This document shows, piece by piece, positions 9,252 through 19,830 of a stretch of DNA of 56,675 nucleotides. Position numbers and translations under genes: made by a program. Position 1 is the first letter of the stretch. Each line of letters opens with the position of its first letter. The stretch covers positions 1 through 56,675 of the forward strand of contig JAIFKS010000009.1 in the NCBI GenBank assembly GCA_020049465.1, in the 5' to 3' direction. This DNA comes from a bacterium. GTDB lineage: Bacteria; Krumholzibacteriota; Krumholzibacteriia; LZORAL124-64-63. The notes beneath the pieces are model-generated. The model saw only the letters and a program-made list of their open reading frames with translations, ran no database searches and had not been told where the DNA came from.

Positions 9252-10415
9252 ATGTCGAGGAAACTGCGGCGCATCGCCATTCTGACCGGGGGCGGCGACG
9301 TCCCGGGGCTCAATTCGGCGATCAAGCAGGTGGTCAGCCGCGCGCAGCGGGAGGGCATTTCCGTGGTCGGCATCCGCCGCGGGTGGGGCGGGCTCATCAA
9401 CTACCGGCCCGAGGCCGAGGAGGACTGGAACCGGCACTGGCGCACGGAGCTGGACTGGAGCCACGTGAGGACGATCGACCGCACGGGCGGCACGTTCCTG
9501 CACACCTCGCGGACGAATCCGGCGCGGGTGCGCGAGAAGGACATGCCGGAGCACCTCCTGCAGCCAGGAAGGACGTATCCGGCCGACCTGACCGACGTGG
9601 TGGTGGCCAACCTCGAACACCTGGAGATCGACGCCCTGATCCCCATCGGCGGCGACGACACGCTCAGCTATGCCGCTCGCCTGCACCAGGCGGGCTACCC
9701 GCAGGTGGCCATCCCCAAGACCATGGACAACGACGTCTTCGGCACCGACTTCTGTATCGGCTTCAGCACCGCGGTCACCCGTTCGGTGCAGGCGATCAGC
9801 GATCTGCGCACGCCCATCGGCTCGCACGAGCGCATCGGCCTGGTCGAACTCTTCGGGCGCAACAGCGGCGAAACCTGCCTCGTGTCCAGCTATCTGGCGC
9901 ATGTGGACCGCGCCATCATCAGCGAAGTGCCGTTCGAGATCGAAAAGCTGGCGGAGATGGTCAAGAGGGACAAGCGCGACAACCCGAGCCACTACGCGAT
10001 GGTGACCATCAGCGAGGGCGCCATCGCGCACGGAGGCGGCATCGTCGAGACCGGCGAAGAGGATGCCTACGGCCACCGCAAACTGGGGGGCGTGGGCCTG
10101 TGGGCGGCCGAGCAGCTCAAGAAGCGGACCGGCTTCGGCGTGACCTACCAGCAACTCGGCTACATGATGCGCTGCGGTCCCCCGGACGCCCTGGATCGCA
10201 TGGTGGCGATGAATTTCGGCACCCTGGCGGTGGATCTGCTGCTCGAGGGGCGCACGGGCCTGATGACGGCCCTGCAGGAAGGTCGCTACACGGCGGTCGA
10301 TCTGGCCTCGATCGTCAGCGGCGTCAAGCGGGTGGATATCGACCGGTTCTACGACGCTCAGGAGTACCGTCCTGTGCTCCGTGGGGTCGAGAACCTGCCG
10401 ATGTTCCTGCGCTAG
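9252..10415 (+). CDS. pfp: 6-phosphofructokinase, PPi-dependent type
   Basis: A 387-residue family-A phosphofructokinase. The donor-site motifs are those of the pyrophosphate enzymes: GGDD (in [11 protein letters not shown]) where ATP enzymes have GGDG, and PKTMDND where ATP enzymes have PGTIDND. The catalytic Asp is in TMDND. Other landmarks are [33 protein letters not shown] and the ISEG loop. A PPi enzyme works reversibly at the fructose-6-phosphate/fructose-1,6-bisphosphate step and saves ATP. The start is the ATG at 9252; in-frame codons upstream look non-coding. The 109-base gap before it contains a CGCCCCCGGGGGCG palindrome and no clear promoter. Confidence 0.9.
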   Translation: MSRKLRRIAILTGGGDVPGLNSAIKQVVSRAQREGISVVGIRRGWGGLINYRPEAEEDWNRHWRTELDWSHVRTIDRTGGTFLHTSRTNPARVREKDMPEHLLQPGRTYPADLTDVVVANLEHLEIDALIPIGGDDTLSYAARLHQAGYPQVAIPKTMDNDVFGTDFCIGFSTAVTRSVQAISDLRTPIGSHERIGLVELFGRNSGETCLVSSYLAHVDRAIISEVPFEIEKLAEMVKRDKRDNPSHYAMVTISEGAIAHGGGIVETGEEDAYGHRKLGGVGLWAAEQLKKRTGFGVTYQQLGYMMRCGPPDALDRMVAMNFGTLAVDLLLEGRTGLMTALQEGRYTAVDLASIVSGVKRVDIDRFYDAQEYRPVLRGVENLPMFLR

Positions 10416-10488
10416 GGCGGGCCGGACGCCAAAAAATGCCCTGCACCCGAGGTGGACGGGCGCGCGTTCCGTGGGCTATGCTCCCGGC

Positions 10489-12204
10489 ATGACGCGCCCG
10501 CGCCTTATCCGGTTGCTGGTCGCCCTCGGCATCCTTGTCGTGGGCGGTTGGCTGTTACGTGGCTACACCACCGACGACACCTACATCCACCTGCGCTACG
10601 CCCGGCACCTGCTCGAAGACGGCCAGATCGCCTTCAACCCCGGCGAACCAACCTATGGAGCCACCAGTCCGCTCTGGATCTTCGGGCTGGCCCTGCTGCT
10701 GAAGCTGGGACTGGCCCCGGCGGTCGCGGCCTGGGCGCTGGGCGCCCTGTGCGGCGTCGCGGTGATCCTGCTCGCGGACGCCATCCTGTGCCGTTTCACT
10801 TATCCCGACACCTGGAAGACGGTCGTGCTGGCCGCGATCGCCGCCGATCCCTGGTTCCTGCGCTGGACTTTCTCGGGCATGGAGACACCACTGGCGACGC
10901 TGGCCCTGCTGGTGCTGGTGTGGCCGATGGTTTCGGGCCGTGATCTGGGCTGGGGCGTCACGCGCGAACCGCTGTGGCGCCGCTATCTGGGCTGGGGCGT
11001 GGCGGCGGGTCTGGCCGGGCTGATCCGGCCCGAGTTCCTGCTGCTGGCTCCTGCCGCGCTGCCGGTGCTCCTGTGGTTCGAGTACTACCGGGCCAGCGCC
11101 GTCGGCGGTGTCCACGCCCGTCACCGCGCCCGGCCGCCGGCGCCGGCGGCGGCGGCGATCGTCGGCTGGCTGCTGACGGTCGGGCCCTGGCTGTTGTACG
11201 CCTGGAGTGTTTTCGGCCGGGCGCTTCCGGACACGGCAGCGGCCAAGAGCGGGTCGTTCCTGGCCGATCCGGTGGCTCTGCTCCGTGCGCTGGGACAGGC
11301 CGCCGGGCCTCTGCTCGCGGTGCAGGGATTCTACCTGTTGGCGCCGGCGCTGCTGGTGGTGCTGGTCCTGACGCGCCAGCGCGATCCGAACGACTTCGAA
11401 CCGGGGCCGGATGCGGACGGACCGGACGCACCGGCGGCCCTTGAGACACCTCCCGGCGACGGTTCGCCCCGCGACATGGGCGCCTGGTCGGTGTGGGGCC
11501 CCGTGGCCTTCGTGGGGATCGTCGTCATCTGGACCGTGATGCTGCTGGGCGGTTATGCCGCCCGCCAGGTCTGGGTCATTTCGCGGTATGTCAGCCCGCT
11601 GGCTCCGGTCGTGCTGCTGGCGGCGAGCCTGGTCGTCGAGTGGCTCCTGCACGGGCCGGGGCTGAGCGCCGCCGCCCGCCGCGCGGGGCACCTCATGGTG
11701 CTCGTCTGCCTGGTCGCTGGGCTGGGGGTCAACGCCTGGATCTTCACGGCGCAGGTCCTGCCGCACGCGCGCGCCTTTCCGGCCGGCTTGCGCGGCTGCT
11801 ACGGCGAAATCGCCGCCTGGCTGCGCACCGAACTGGAACCGGGCCAGACGGTCGCGGCGCTCGACATCGGCGCCGTGGGCTACCTCAGCGAGAGGCGCGT
11901 TCTCGATCTGATGGGGCTGGTCAGCCCGTCCGTGCGGGAACTGGGACGGCAGCAGGGCTTCGAGGCGATGGTGGCCTCGGGCGCCTGGCTGCGGGCCGAG
12001 CCCGGCCATCCGCCCGTCTTCCTGGTCGACCGGACCGACGGCCCGCCGCGCTGGGACGGCCGCACCGTCGAAGGCTACCGGTTCGCACTTGAGCGTACCT
12101 GCCTGCTGCCGGGCGTCGGCCTGCGCGAGAGCCAACCGTGGACGGTGGCGGTCTACCGCATCATCCCCGTCGCCACGGTGGCCAGCCCGCCTGCCGGCGG
12201 GTAG
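10489..12204 (+). CDS. GT-C type membrane glycosyltransferase (polyprenyl-phosphate sugar user)
   Basis: A 571-residue polytopic membrane protein with about ten hydrophobic segments. The N-terminal signature TTDDTYIHLRYARHL followed by FNPGEPTYGATSPLW is the acidic first-loop motif of GT-C enzymes related to arabinofuranosyl/mannosyl transferases. These use lipid-phosphate sugars on the outer face of the inner membrane. A charged Pro/Asp-rich insert lies near residues 300-325 and a soluble domain at the C-terminus. There is no Shine-Dalgarno ahead of the ATG, and a TATGCT at 10477-10482 would put the transcript start almost on it. The 3' end overlaps the convergent phosphatase gene by 52 bases. 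Confidence 0.8.
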   Translation: MTRPRLIRLLVALGILVVGGWLLRGYTTDDTYIHLRYARHLLEDGQIAFNPGEPTYGATSPLWIFGLALLLKLGLAPAVAAWALGALCGVAVILLADAILCRFTYPDTWKTVVLAAIAADPWFLRWTFSGMETPLATLALLVLVWPMVSGRDLGWGVTREPLWRRYLGWGVAAGLAGLIRPEFLLLAPAALPVLLWFEYYRASAVGGVHARHRARPPAPAAAAIVGWLLTVGPWLLYAWSVFGRALPDTAAAKSGSFLADPVALLRALGQAAGPLLAVQGFYLLAPALLVVLVLTRQRDPNDFEPGPDADGPDAPAALETPPGDGSPRDMGAWSVWGPVAFVGIVVIWTVMLLGGYAARQVWVISRYVSPLAPVVLLAASLVVEWLLHGPGLSAAARRAGHLMVLVCLVAGLGVNAWIFTAQVLPHARAFPAGLRGCYGEIAAWLRTELEPGQTVAALDIGAVGYLSERRVLDLMGLVSPSVRELGRQQGFEAMVASGAWLRAEPGHPPVFLVDRTDGPPRWDGRTVEGYRFALERTCLLPGVGLRESQPWTVAVYRIIPVATVASPPAGG

Positions 12205-13427
12205 TCGGCCGCCGGCAGCCGCCGGATCACCAGCACGCTCACATCGTCGGCCTGCGGCGACCCGTGCCCGAAAGCACGCACGGCCTCGATCACCGCGGCG
12301 ACGGTCGACTCCGCGTCCGCGCCGCGCTGCGCCAGAAGCAGATCCACCAGGCGCCCGCGCCCGAATTCGTGCACGTCGTCCTCGTCGCCCGGCGCTTCGA
12401 AGTCCAGGCGCTCGGTGACGCCGTCGGTGTAGGCCAGCAGCACGTCGCCCGGCTCCATGGTCACGTAGCCCCGCTTGTACACGGCCTCCGGCAAGGGGCC
12501 CAGCACCGGTCCGCAGGTCATCAGTTCGCGCACGCGGCCGTCCGGCGAGGCGAGCAGCGGCGGGCAGTGGCCGCCGTTGACGTAGACCAGGCTGCCGGTG
12601 GTCTCCAGTTCGCCGTAGAACATCGAAATGAAACGGCTGGCCAGCCCGCCCTGGTTGATCACGCGGTTGAGCCGGCTCACGGTGGCGTTGATCTTCTCGC
12701 CGCGCGCCTGGCCCATGCGCATGCCGACCACGACGTCGCGGGCCTGCAGCGCCGCCGGCAGGCCGTGGCCACTGGCGTCGGCCAGCATGAAGCCCACGGT
12801 GCCGGGCTCCACTTCCTGCATGTCGTAGACGTCGCCGCCGACCTCGTCCGCGGGCAGGCTCAGCGCCGCCATCTCGAATCCGGGCAGGCGCGGCAGGCAT
12901 CCCGGCAGGAGCGAGTGCTGGATGCTGCGCGCCTGCCGCATCTGCGAAGCCAGCGCCTGCATCCGCAGCTTCAGGCCGACGGCGGCGCGGATCGTTTCCA
13001 GAAGGACCATCAGGTCCTCTTCGCTGCCGTGGTGGCGGATGCTCAGGCTCAGGATGTAGTTGGGGTCGCGGCCGACCAGGATCGCCGCCGAATCGGTGTC
13101 GCCGAACTGGGATTCGACGGCGGCATCGAAGCCGGGGGACTGCGGCGAGATGACCCACAGCCGGCGACGCTCGATGTCGCGCACTACCTGGTATTCCTTG
13201 CTCACGGTCTTGCCGGCCAGCGCCGCGCCCAGACCGCCCAGGCTCTCGATCAGGCAGTAGTCCTGTTTCTGTTCGCGGTACAGGCGGCCGCTGACGATGC
13301 CGAGGTTCTCGGCGGCGGGGTTGTTCACCAGGAGGTGCAGCACGTCCAGAAGCATGGCCTCGCCGCCGGACGAGTCGTCGATCTTCTCCAGCAAACGTTC
13401 CACGGTGCGGTATAGTCGCTTGTGCAC
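12153..13427 (-). CDS. SpoIIE/RsbU-type PP2C serine phosphatase with N-terminal sensor domain
   Basis: A 424-residue cytoplasmic protein. Residues ~1-165 form a GAF-like sensor region without transmembrane segments; residues ~185-410 form a PP2C (SpoIIE) domain. Metal-binding motifs are intact: LPADEVGGDVYDM, MLADASGHGLPAAL, YVNGGHCPPLL, GDVLLAYTDGVTE and the terminal DDVSVLVI. It probably dephosphorylates an anti-sigma antagonist in a partner-switching pathway, but no STAS or anti-sigma kinase gene is in the window. The start is GTG with AGGGA eight bases ahead. It converges on the glycosyltransferase gene with a 52-base overlap. Confidence 0.88.
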   Translation of the reverse strand: MHKRLYRTVERLLEKIDDSSGGEAMLLDVLHLLVNNPAAENLGIVSGRLYREQKQDYCLIESLGGLGAALAGKTVSKEYQVVRDIERRRLWVISPQSPGFDAAVESQFGDTDSAAILVGRDPNYILSLSIRHHGSEEDLMVLLETIRAAVGLKLRMQALASQMRQARSIQHSLLPGCLPRLPGFEMAALSLPADEVGGDVYDMQEVEPGTVGFMLADASGHGLPAALQARDVVVGMRMGQARGEKINATVSRLNRVINQGGLASRFISMFYGELETTGSLVYVNGGHCPPLLASPDGRVRELMTCGPVLGPLPEAVYKRGYVTMEPGDVLLAYTDGVTERLDFEAPGDEDDVHEFGRGRLVDLLLAQRGADAESTVAAVIEAVRAFGHGSPQADDVSVLVIRRLPAADYPPAGGLATVATGMMR

Positions 13428-13584
13428 CTATCGTGTCCCTTCGCGCGGGTTCCCGGTCTGCGGTCGGCAAAGGTTACCATCCGGCCGCCGCGGCGGCCAG
13501 CGCTGGTCGGGGTGGACGCGCGCGGCGCCCCGCACTATCGTCAGCGGCCGGCCCCGCGCTTCTGAACCAGGAAAGGACGAGCCC

Positions 13585-14564
<980 letters not shown>

Positions 14565-14568
<4 letters not shown>

Positions 14569-15461
14569 CCTCGCCGCTGCTGACGCCCGAACTGGCGGGA
14601 CAGCTGGGCCGGATCGACCTGGTGGCGCGCCTGGTGGTCGAAGGCTTTCTCCTGGGGCTGCACAAGAGTCCCTATCACGGCTTTTCGGCCGAGTTCGCCG
14701 AGTACCGCCAGTACATCCCCGGCGAGCCGGTGGCGAACATGGACTGGCGCGCCTACGCCAAGAGCGACCGGCACTACCTGAAGGTTTTCACCGAGGAAAC
14801 GAATCTGCGCGCGACCATCCTGCTCGACTGCTCGGCGAGCATGGATTTCCGCGGCGATCCGCGCCGGCTGGCCAAGAAACAGTACGCGGCCTATCTGGCC
14901 GCGGCTCTCAGCTACCTCCTGCTGCGGCAGAACGACGCCGTGGGGCTGCTGACGTTCGACCAGGGTCCGCTCGAATCGGTGCCCGCGCGTTCGCTGCGGC
15001 GCCAGCTGTTCCAGGTGCTGAAGGTGCTCGACCGCCTGCCGGCCGGTACGGGAACCGACCTGGGCACGGTGCTGCACCAGGTGGCGGAGCGCGTTCCCCG
15101 CCGGGGCCTGGTGGTGCTGCTCAGCGACCTGATGGACGATCCTGCGCGGATCATCGACGGCCTCAAGCACTTCCGCCACCGCGGGCACGAGGTGATCGTG
15201 TTCCAGATCCTCGATCCGCGGGAACTGGATCTCGACTTCCGCGGTGAAGTGGAGTTTGAGGCACTCGAAGAACCGGGCCGCCGCGTGCGCCTCGAACCGG
15301 CCCACCTGCGCGACGCCTACCGCGAGCGCTTCGACGCCTGGCGCTCCGAGCTTCGGCGCGATTGCCGGCGCCAGCGCGTCGACCTGGTCGAGATCACCAC
15401 CGACACGCCGTTCGCCCGCGGCCTGGGCGCCTACCTCCGCAAACGCCGGCGGCTCTACTGA
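14565..15461 (+). CDS. DUF58 domain protein (vWA-like), MoxR partner
   Basis: A 298-residue DUF58 protein. Typical features are HKSPYHGFSAEFAEYRQYIPGE with the family's DWRAYAKSDR segment, then a vWA-like domain with the metal-site DCSASM (DxSxS) near residue 92. It starts GTG overlapping the MoxR stop and its own TGA overlaps the ATG of the next gene, so the three are translationally coupled. In characterised systems DUF58 and vWA proteins are the targets or adaptors of the MoxR ATPase. Confidence 0.9.
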
Positions 15462-17593
15462 TGCCGTTGTCCTTTCTGAATCCCGGACTCCTGTTCGGCG
15501 CCGCCGCGGCGGCCCTGCCGGTGATCCTGCATTTCCTCAGCCGTCGTCGCGTGCGCCGCGAGTCGTTCAGCGATCTGCGCTTCCTGGAGCAGGTGCAGTC
15601 GCGCCAGGCGCGTTCGCTCGGGGTTCGGCGCTGGCTGCTCCTCCTGCTGCGCGTGCTGGCGCTGCTGGCGGTCGTGGCCGGGGCCGCCGGGCCGCGGTGG
15701 GGCGGACTGGCCGATGCTTCCGGCGGGGGCTCCACCCTGATCGTGATCGACACCAGCGCCAGCAGCGGCGCGCGGCGCGGCACCGGGACCGTTCTGGACG
15801 CGGCGGTGGCCGATGCCGCGGCAATGATCCGCCAGCTGCCGGCCGGAGCCACGGTGCAGATCATCGTCGCCGGCAGCCGGACCGAGGCGCTGTTCGGGGA
15901 CTGGCTGCCGGCCGGTGATGCGGCCGCCGCCGCCTTGACGGCCGTCCGAACCGATGACGGCGGACTCGACTTCGGCGCGGTGCTGCGCGAGGCGGCGCGC
16001 CAGGCGGCGCGGGCTCCCGGCGCGCCGGTGGATCTGGTCCTGATCGGCGACCTGCAGTCGCTGCCGACGGATCCGTCCTGGCCGGACGCCGCGCGGGCGC
16101 TGCTGCAGACGCGCGGTGTGCGGGTGCTGTTGCGCGAAGTTTCCGCGGACCGCGGCGCCGCCGGCGGCGTCGTCGATATCCGCCCGCCGGGGCGGGCCCT
16201 GCGTCCCGGCGAGACGGCGCTGATCGCCGCGACGGTGGTGCCCGACCAGGCGGGACAGTTGTTCACGCTCGAGATCGACGGTCGGGCCGTGGCCGAGGCG
16301 ACGTCCGCCGGGCCGGCGGGCAGCCCGCAGGCGATCGAATTCGCCCTCACCGTTCCCGGGCCGGGCCTGCACGCGGGGTGGGTGCGCAAGGAGAGCGACA
16401 CGCTGCCGGCCGACGACCGCCGCCCGTTCGTCCTGGCGGTGCCGTCGCGGCTGGAAGTGCTGGTCGTGCACGGCCCCGACCGTCCCGGCGACGGCGCCTC
16501 AGGGCGCGGCGGCTGGCGGTATCCTGCCGAAGCCCTGGCGCCCGGCGGCAGCGCCGGTCCATTCGCCGTCACCGCCCAGTCGAGCGAAGTGGTGAGCACC
16601 GGGGCGCTCACGGCCGCCGGCGTGGTCGTGCTGGTCGATGCCGGACCGCTCGGCCGCGCCGGCCAGGATGCGCTGTCCGAGCGGCTGCGCGCCGGCGGCG
16701 GCGTGCTGCTGGCGGCTGGCGACCCGCTGCTGGCGGACCACCTGCGCTCCACGCAACTGCCGGCCCTCGGTCTGCCCGCCGTGGCGGAGCCCCGGCTCGG
16801 CGAAGGCGACGGCCTGCACGCACGCATTGTCGACCCGTCACATCCCCTGTTCGCCGGTCTGGACGAGACCGCGCGCCGCACGGTGGAAGACATCCGCTGG
16901 CGCCGCTGGTTCGCGTTCGCGCCCGACGACAGCCGCGTCGTGCTCGAGTTGACGGGCGGCACGCCGCTCCTGCTCGAACGCGAGGTCGGCGAGGGCCGCC
17001 TCGCGGTGCTCGCCACCCACTTCACGTTCGAAGCCGGAGGTCTGTCGCGCAGCCCGATGGCTCTGCCCCTGCTGCAGCGGCTGGTCTCGTGGCTGGGCAG
17101 CGGATCGGGACGCGACGGAGCGGCAGAGGCTGTGGTTGGACAGGAGCTGCGCGTGCGTCCCCGGGCCGGCGCTCCGGCCGCCGTCCTGGCCGACGCGAGC
17201 GCGCTCGTGGTCACCGGTCCGGTGGCCGGCGCCGCGCGCGCGGCCGACCTGGACTGGCGCGGCACGACGCCGGTGCTGGGCACCGGACCGGCGGATCGGG
17301 CGGGTTTCGCGGTCTTCACGTCCGGCACCGACACGCTCGGTCTGGTGGCGATCGCCGTGCCCGCTGCCGAGACGACCGAGCCCCGCGACGGCGCCGACCG
17401 CTGGCGGCGGCGCCTCGCGGACCTGGACCTGGACGTGGCCGCCGACCTGTCCGGCGCCGATCCGACCCGGCTGTCGGACGCCCTGTCGGGGCGCAATCTG
17501 GCGCCCTGGGCCTTCCTGCTGGCGGCGGCGCTCCTGGCGGCGGAACTCTATGTGGGGGCGGCGGCCGGACGACGGGGTGGGGGCGAAAGTTGA
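15461..17593 (+). CDS. BatA-like N-terminal membrane domain and vWA protein
   Basis: A 710-residue membrane protein. The N-terminus has the BatA pattern: LNPGLLFGAAAAALPVILHF (first membrane helix), then LSRRRVRRESFSDLRFLEQV and a second helix at about 60-80. A periplasmic vWA-like domain follows with DTSASSG near residue 97. A long beta-rich region and a last hydrophobic segment near the C-terminus (WAFLLAAALLAAELYVGAA) complete it. With MoxR and DUF58 it forms an aerotolerance/stress-type module. The 77-base gap to nifU is short enough for cotranscription. Confidence 0.85.
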   Translation: MPLSFLNPGLLFGAAAAALPVILHFLSRRRVRRESFSDLRFLEQVQSRQARSLGVRRWLLLLLRVLALLAVVAGAAGPRWGGLADASGGGSTLIVIDTSASSGARRGTGTVLDAAVADAAAMIRQLPAGATVQIIVAGSRTEALFGDWLPAGDAAAAALTAVRTDDGGLDFGAVLREAARQAARAPGAPVDLVLIGDLQSLPTDPSWPDAARALLQTRGVRVLLREVSADRGAAGGVVDIRPPGRALRPGETALIAATVVPDQAGQLFTLEIDGRAVAEATSAGPAGSPQAIEFALTVPGPGLHAGWVRKESDTLPADDRRPFVLAVPSRLEVLVVHGPDRPGDGASGRGGWRYPAEALAPGGSAGPFAVTAQSSEVVSTGALTAAGVVVLVDAGPLGRAGQDALSERLRAGGGVLLAAGDPLLADHLRSTQLPALGLPAVAEPRLGEGDGLHARIVDPSHPLFAGLDETARRTVEDIRWRRWFAFAPDDSRVVLELTGGTPLLLEREVGEGRLAVLATHFTFEAGGLSRSPMALPLLQRLVSWLGSGSGRDGAAEAVVGQELRVRPRAGAPAAVLADASALVVTGPVAGAARAADLDWRGTTPVLGTGPADRAGFAVFTSGTDTLGLVAIAVPAAETTEPRDGADRWRRRLADLDLDVAADLSGADPTRLSDALSGRNLAPWAFLLAAALLAAELYVGAAAGRRGGGES

Positions 17594-17670
17594 AATCGGC
17601 GCGGAGTCAACTCATCTTGGATCCAGTCACCGGGGGGCTGTCCGAACCTTCGCAGGAGCCGTGAAGCGAC

Positions 17671-18588
17671 ATGTGGAACTATTCCGACAAGGTCATGGAC
17701 CACTTCCTGAACCCGCGCAACGTGGGTGAAGTGGACAATCCCGACGGTGTCGGCGAAGTCGGTTCCATGGCCTGCGGCGACGCATTGAGACTGACCTTCC
17801 GCCTGGATGGGGACGGCCGCATCGCCGAAGCGAAGTTCCAGACCTTCGGCTGCGGCAGCGCCATCGCCTCGAGCAGCATCCTGACCGAAATGATCCGCGG
17901 CAAGACCCTCGAGGAAGCCTCGCGGGTGACCAACGAGGACATCGCCCGCGAACTGGACGGACTTCCCCGCGAAAAAATGCACTGCTCGGTGATGGGCCGG
18001 GAGGCGCTCGAAGCGGCGATGCTCGACCACTACCGCCGTCTGGGCAGGGAAGTGCCCTGCCATCTCCTGGCCGGCACGACGCTGCTCTGCCACTGCTACC
18101 AGGTCACGAAGGATACCGTGCGCGAAGCGATCGAGCGGCACGGGCTCGAGACCGTCGAGGACGTGACGGACCACACCAAGGCCGGTGGCGGATGCGGCGA
18201 CTGCCATCATGAGATCGCCGACCTGCTGCGTGAATGCCGGGAACGTCAGGCCGCGGCGCCCGCGCCGGCGGCCGGCCCCCTGCTCGATCTGGTGGCGCTG
18301 GCCCCGATGTCGTCGCGGCGGACGGACCGACCCGAGCACGCGCCCGCGGATGCGGCGATGGTCGCGAGGATCACCGAACTCCTGGAAACGGAGATCGCGC
18401 CGGCGCTGCGCAACGACGGCGGCGACATCGAATTCGTGCGGTACGGCGACCTGCGCGTGCACGTGCGGCTGACCGGCAACTGCGCCGCCTGCCGGTCGTC
18501 CTCCGCAACCATCTCCGGCCTGGTCGAACCGCGCTTGCGCGAGTTCGTCGATCCGCGCCTGTCCGTCGTGGAAGTGGGGCGTCGATGA
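17671..18588 (+). CDS. nifU: NifU-type Fe-S scaffold protein (IscU + BFD + NFU domains)
   Basis: A 305-residue modular scaffold that builds iron-sulfur clusters with sulfur from NifS. The IscU domain (1-125) keeps three cluster cysteines: SMACGDAL, FGCGSAIASSS and MHCSVMG. The middle BFD-like [2Fe-2S] domain (140-190) has LLCHCY and GGGCGDCH. The C-terminal NFU domain (230-305) has NCAACRSSS (CxxC). GGAG precedes the ATG. Its stop overlaps the nifS ATG (ATGA). No nitrogenase genes are seen, so it probably serves general Fe-S assembly, as in several anaerobes. Confidence 0.96.
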   Translation: MWNYSDKVMDHFLNPRNVGEVDNPDGVGEVGSMACGDALRLTFRLDGDGRIAEAKFQTFGCGSAIASSSILTEMIRGKTLEEASRVTNEDIARELDGLPREKMHCSVMGREALEAAMLDHYRRLGREVPCHLLAGTTLLCHCYQVTKDTVREAIERHGLETVEDVTDHTKAGGGCGDCHHEIADLLRECRERQAAAPAPAAGPLLDLVALAPMSSRRTDRPEHAPADAAMVARITELLETEIAPALRNDGGDIEFVRYGDLRVHVRLTGNCAACRSSSATISGLVEPRLREFVDPRLSVVEVGRR

Positions 18589-19814
18589 GCACCGACAACC
18601 GCAAGCCCGGCCTGCTGGAAGGACTGCCGCCGCGTCCGGCGGCGGGAATCTATTTCGACAACAACGCGACGACGCCGGTGGCGCCCGAAGTGGTGCAGAA
18701 GATGGTGCCGCTGCTGACGGACCATTACGGCAACCCCTCGAGCATGCACTCGTTCGGCGCGCGTGCGGGCGACGAGGTGGCGCAGGCCCGCCAGAAGGTG
18801 GCCGGCCTGCTGGGCGCGGCTCTGCCGAGCGAGATCGTGTTCACCAGCGGCGGTTCCGAATCGGACAACCTCGCCATCGTCGGCACGTTGCACGCCTATC
18901 CGGAGCGGCGCCACCTGGTGACCACCGAGGTCGAGCATCCTGCGGTGCTGGGCCTGTGCCGGGAACTCCAGAAACGCCATGGTTTCGACGTCACCTTCCT
19001 GAAGGTCGACGGCGCCGGACGGCTGGCGCCCGGGCAGGTCGCCGAGGCCCTGCGCCCGGATACGGCGCTGGTCTCGGTCATGATGGCCAACAACGAGACC
19101 GGCGTGCTTTTCGACGTCGACACCATCGGACGCCTGGTCCGCGCGCACGGCGCCGTGTTCCACGTCGACGGCGTGCAGGCGGCCGGGAAGCTGCCGCTGG
19201 ACCTTGAACATGCGCCCATCGACCTGTTCTCGATCTCCGGACACAAGTTGCACGCGGCCAAGGGCGTCGGCGCGCTCTACGTGCGCAAGGGCACCAAGCT
19301 GCGGCCGCTGATCGTCGGCGGCCACCAGGAGCGGGGGCGGCGCGCCGGCACCGAGAACGTGGCGGCCATTGCCGGCATGGGTGTGGCCTGCGATCTGGCG
19401 CAGGCGAGCCGCGAGCAAGAGAACGTCGAAGTGCGGCGATTGCGCGACCGCCTGGAACAGGGTCTGCTGGCGGCGATCCCCGACTGCCAGGCCAACGGCG
19501 ATCCCGACTTCCGGCTGCCGAACACCAGCAACATCAGTTTCCGCTTCATCGAAGGGGAGGGCATCCTCCTGCTCCTGGACCGCGTCGGCGTGGCGGCCAG
19601 CAGCGGCTCGGCCTGTACCAGCGGCAGCCTCGAGCCGTCCCACGTGCTGCGCGCGATGGGTCTGCCGTTCACGCTGACCCACGGTTCGATCCGTTTCTCC
19701 CTGTCGCGCTACAACACGCAGGCCGAGGTCGACTACGTGATCGAGGTGTTGCCCCGCATCATCGAGCGGCTCCGCGTGATCACGCCGTTCAACGAGCGGC
19801 GGGCGACCTTCTGA
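18585..19814 (+). CDS. nifS: Cysteine desulfurase NifS
   Basis: A 409-residue PLP enzyme that takes sulfur from cysteine and passes it to NifU. Visible landmarks are IYFDNNATTPVAPEV with YGNPSSMHSFG, HVDGVQAAGK, the PLP lysine in SISGHKLHAAKGVGALYV, RRAGTENVAAIAGMG, and the active-site Cys loop SSGSACTSGSLEPSHVL. A 20-residue leader precedes the usual family start. The ATG at 18585 overlaps the nifU stop, and mfd follows after 16 bases. Confidence 0.96.
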   Translation: MSTDNRKPGLLEGLPPRPAAGIYFDNNATTPVAPEVVQKMVPLLTDHYGNPSSMHSFGARAGDEVAQARQKVAGLLGAALPSEIVFTSGGSESDNLAIVGTLHAYPERRHLVTTEVEHPAVLGLCRELQKRHGFDVTFLKVDGAGRLAPGQVAEALRPDTALVSVMMANNETGVLFDVDTIGRLVRAHGAVFHVDGVQAAGKLPLDLEHAPIDLFSISGHKLHAAKGVGALYVRKGTKLRPLIVGGHQERGRRAGTENVAAIAGMGVACDLAQASREQENVEVRRLRDRLEQGLLAAIPDCQANGDPDFRLPNTSNISFRFIEGEGILLLLDRVGVAASSGSACTSGSLEPSHVLRAMGLPFTLTHGSIRFSLSRYNTQAEVDYVIEVLPRIIERLRVITPFNERRATF

Positions 19815-19830
19815 AAAGCACGGAAGGAAC

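Noticed and set aside
10555..13470. Long minus-strand open frame (971 codons) across the glycosyltransferase and phosphatase
   Set aside because: Low-complexity Arg/Gly/Pro/Ala translation; both strands here are explained by recognised genes in other frames.
17671..19814. Part of a nitrogen-fixation cluster
   Set aside because: Only nifU and nifS are present, next to mfd; no nifHDK or other nif genes. Such pairs serve general Fe-S assembly in many anaerobes.
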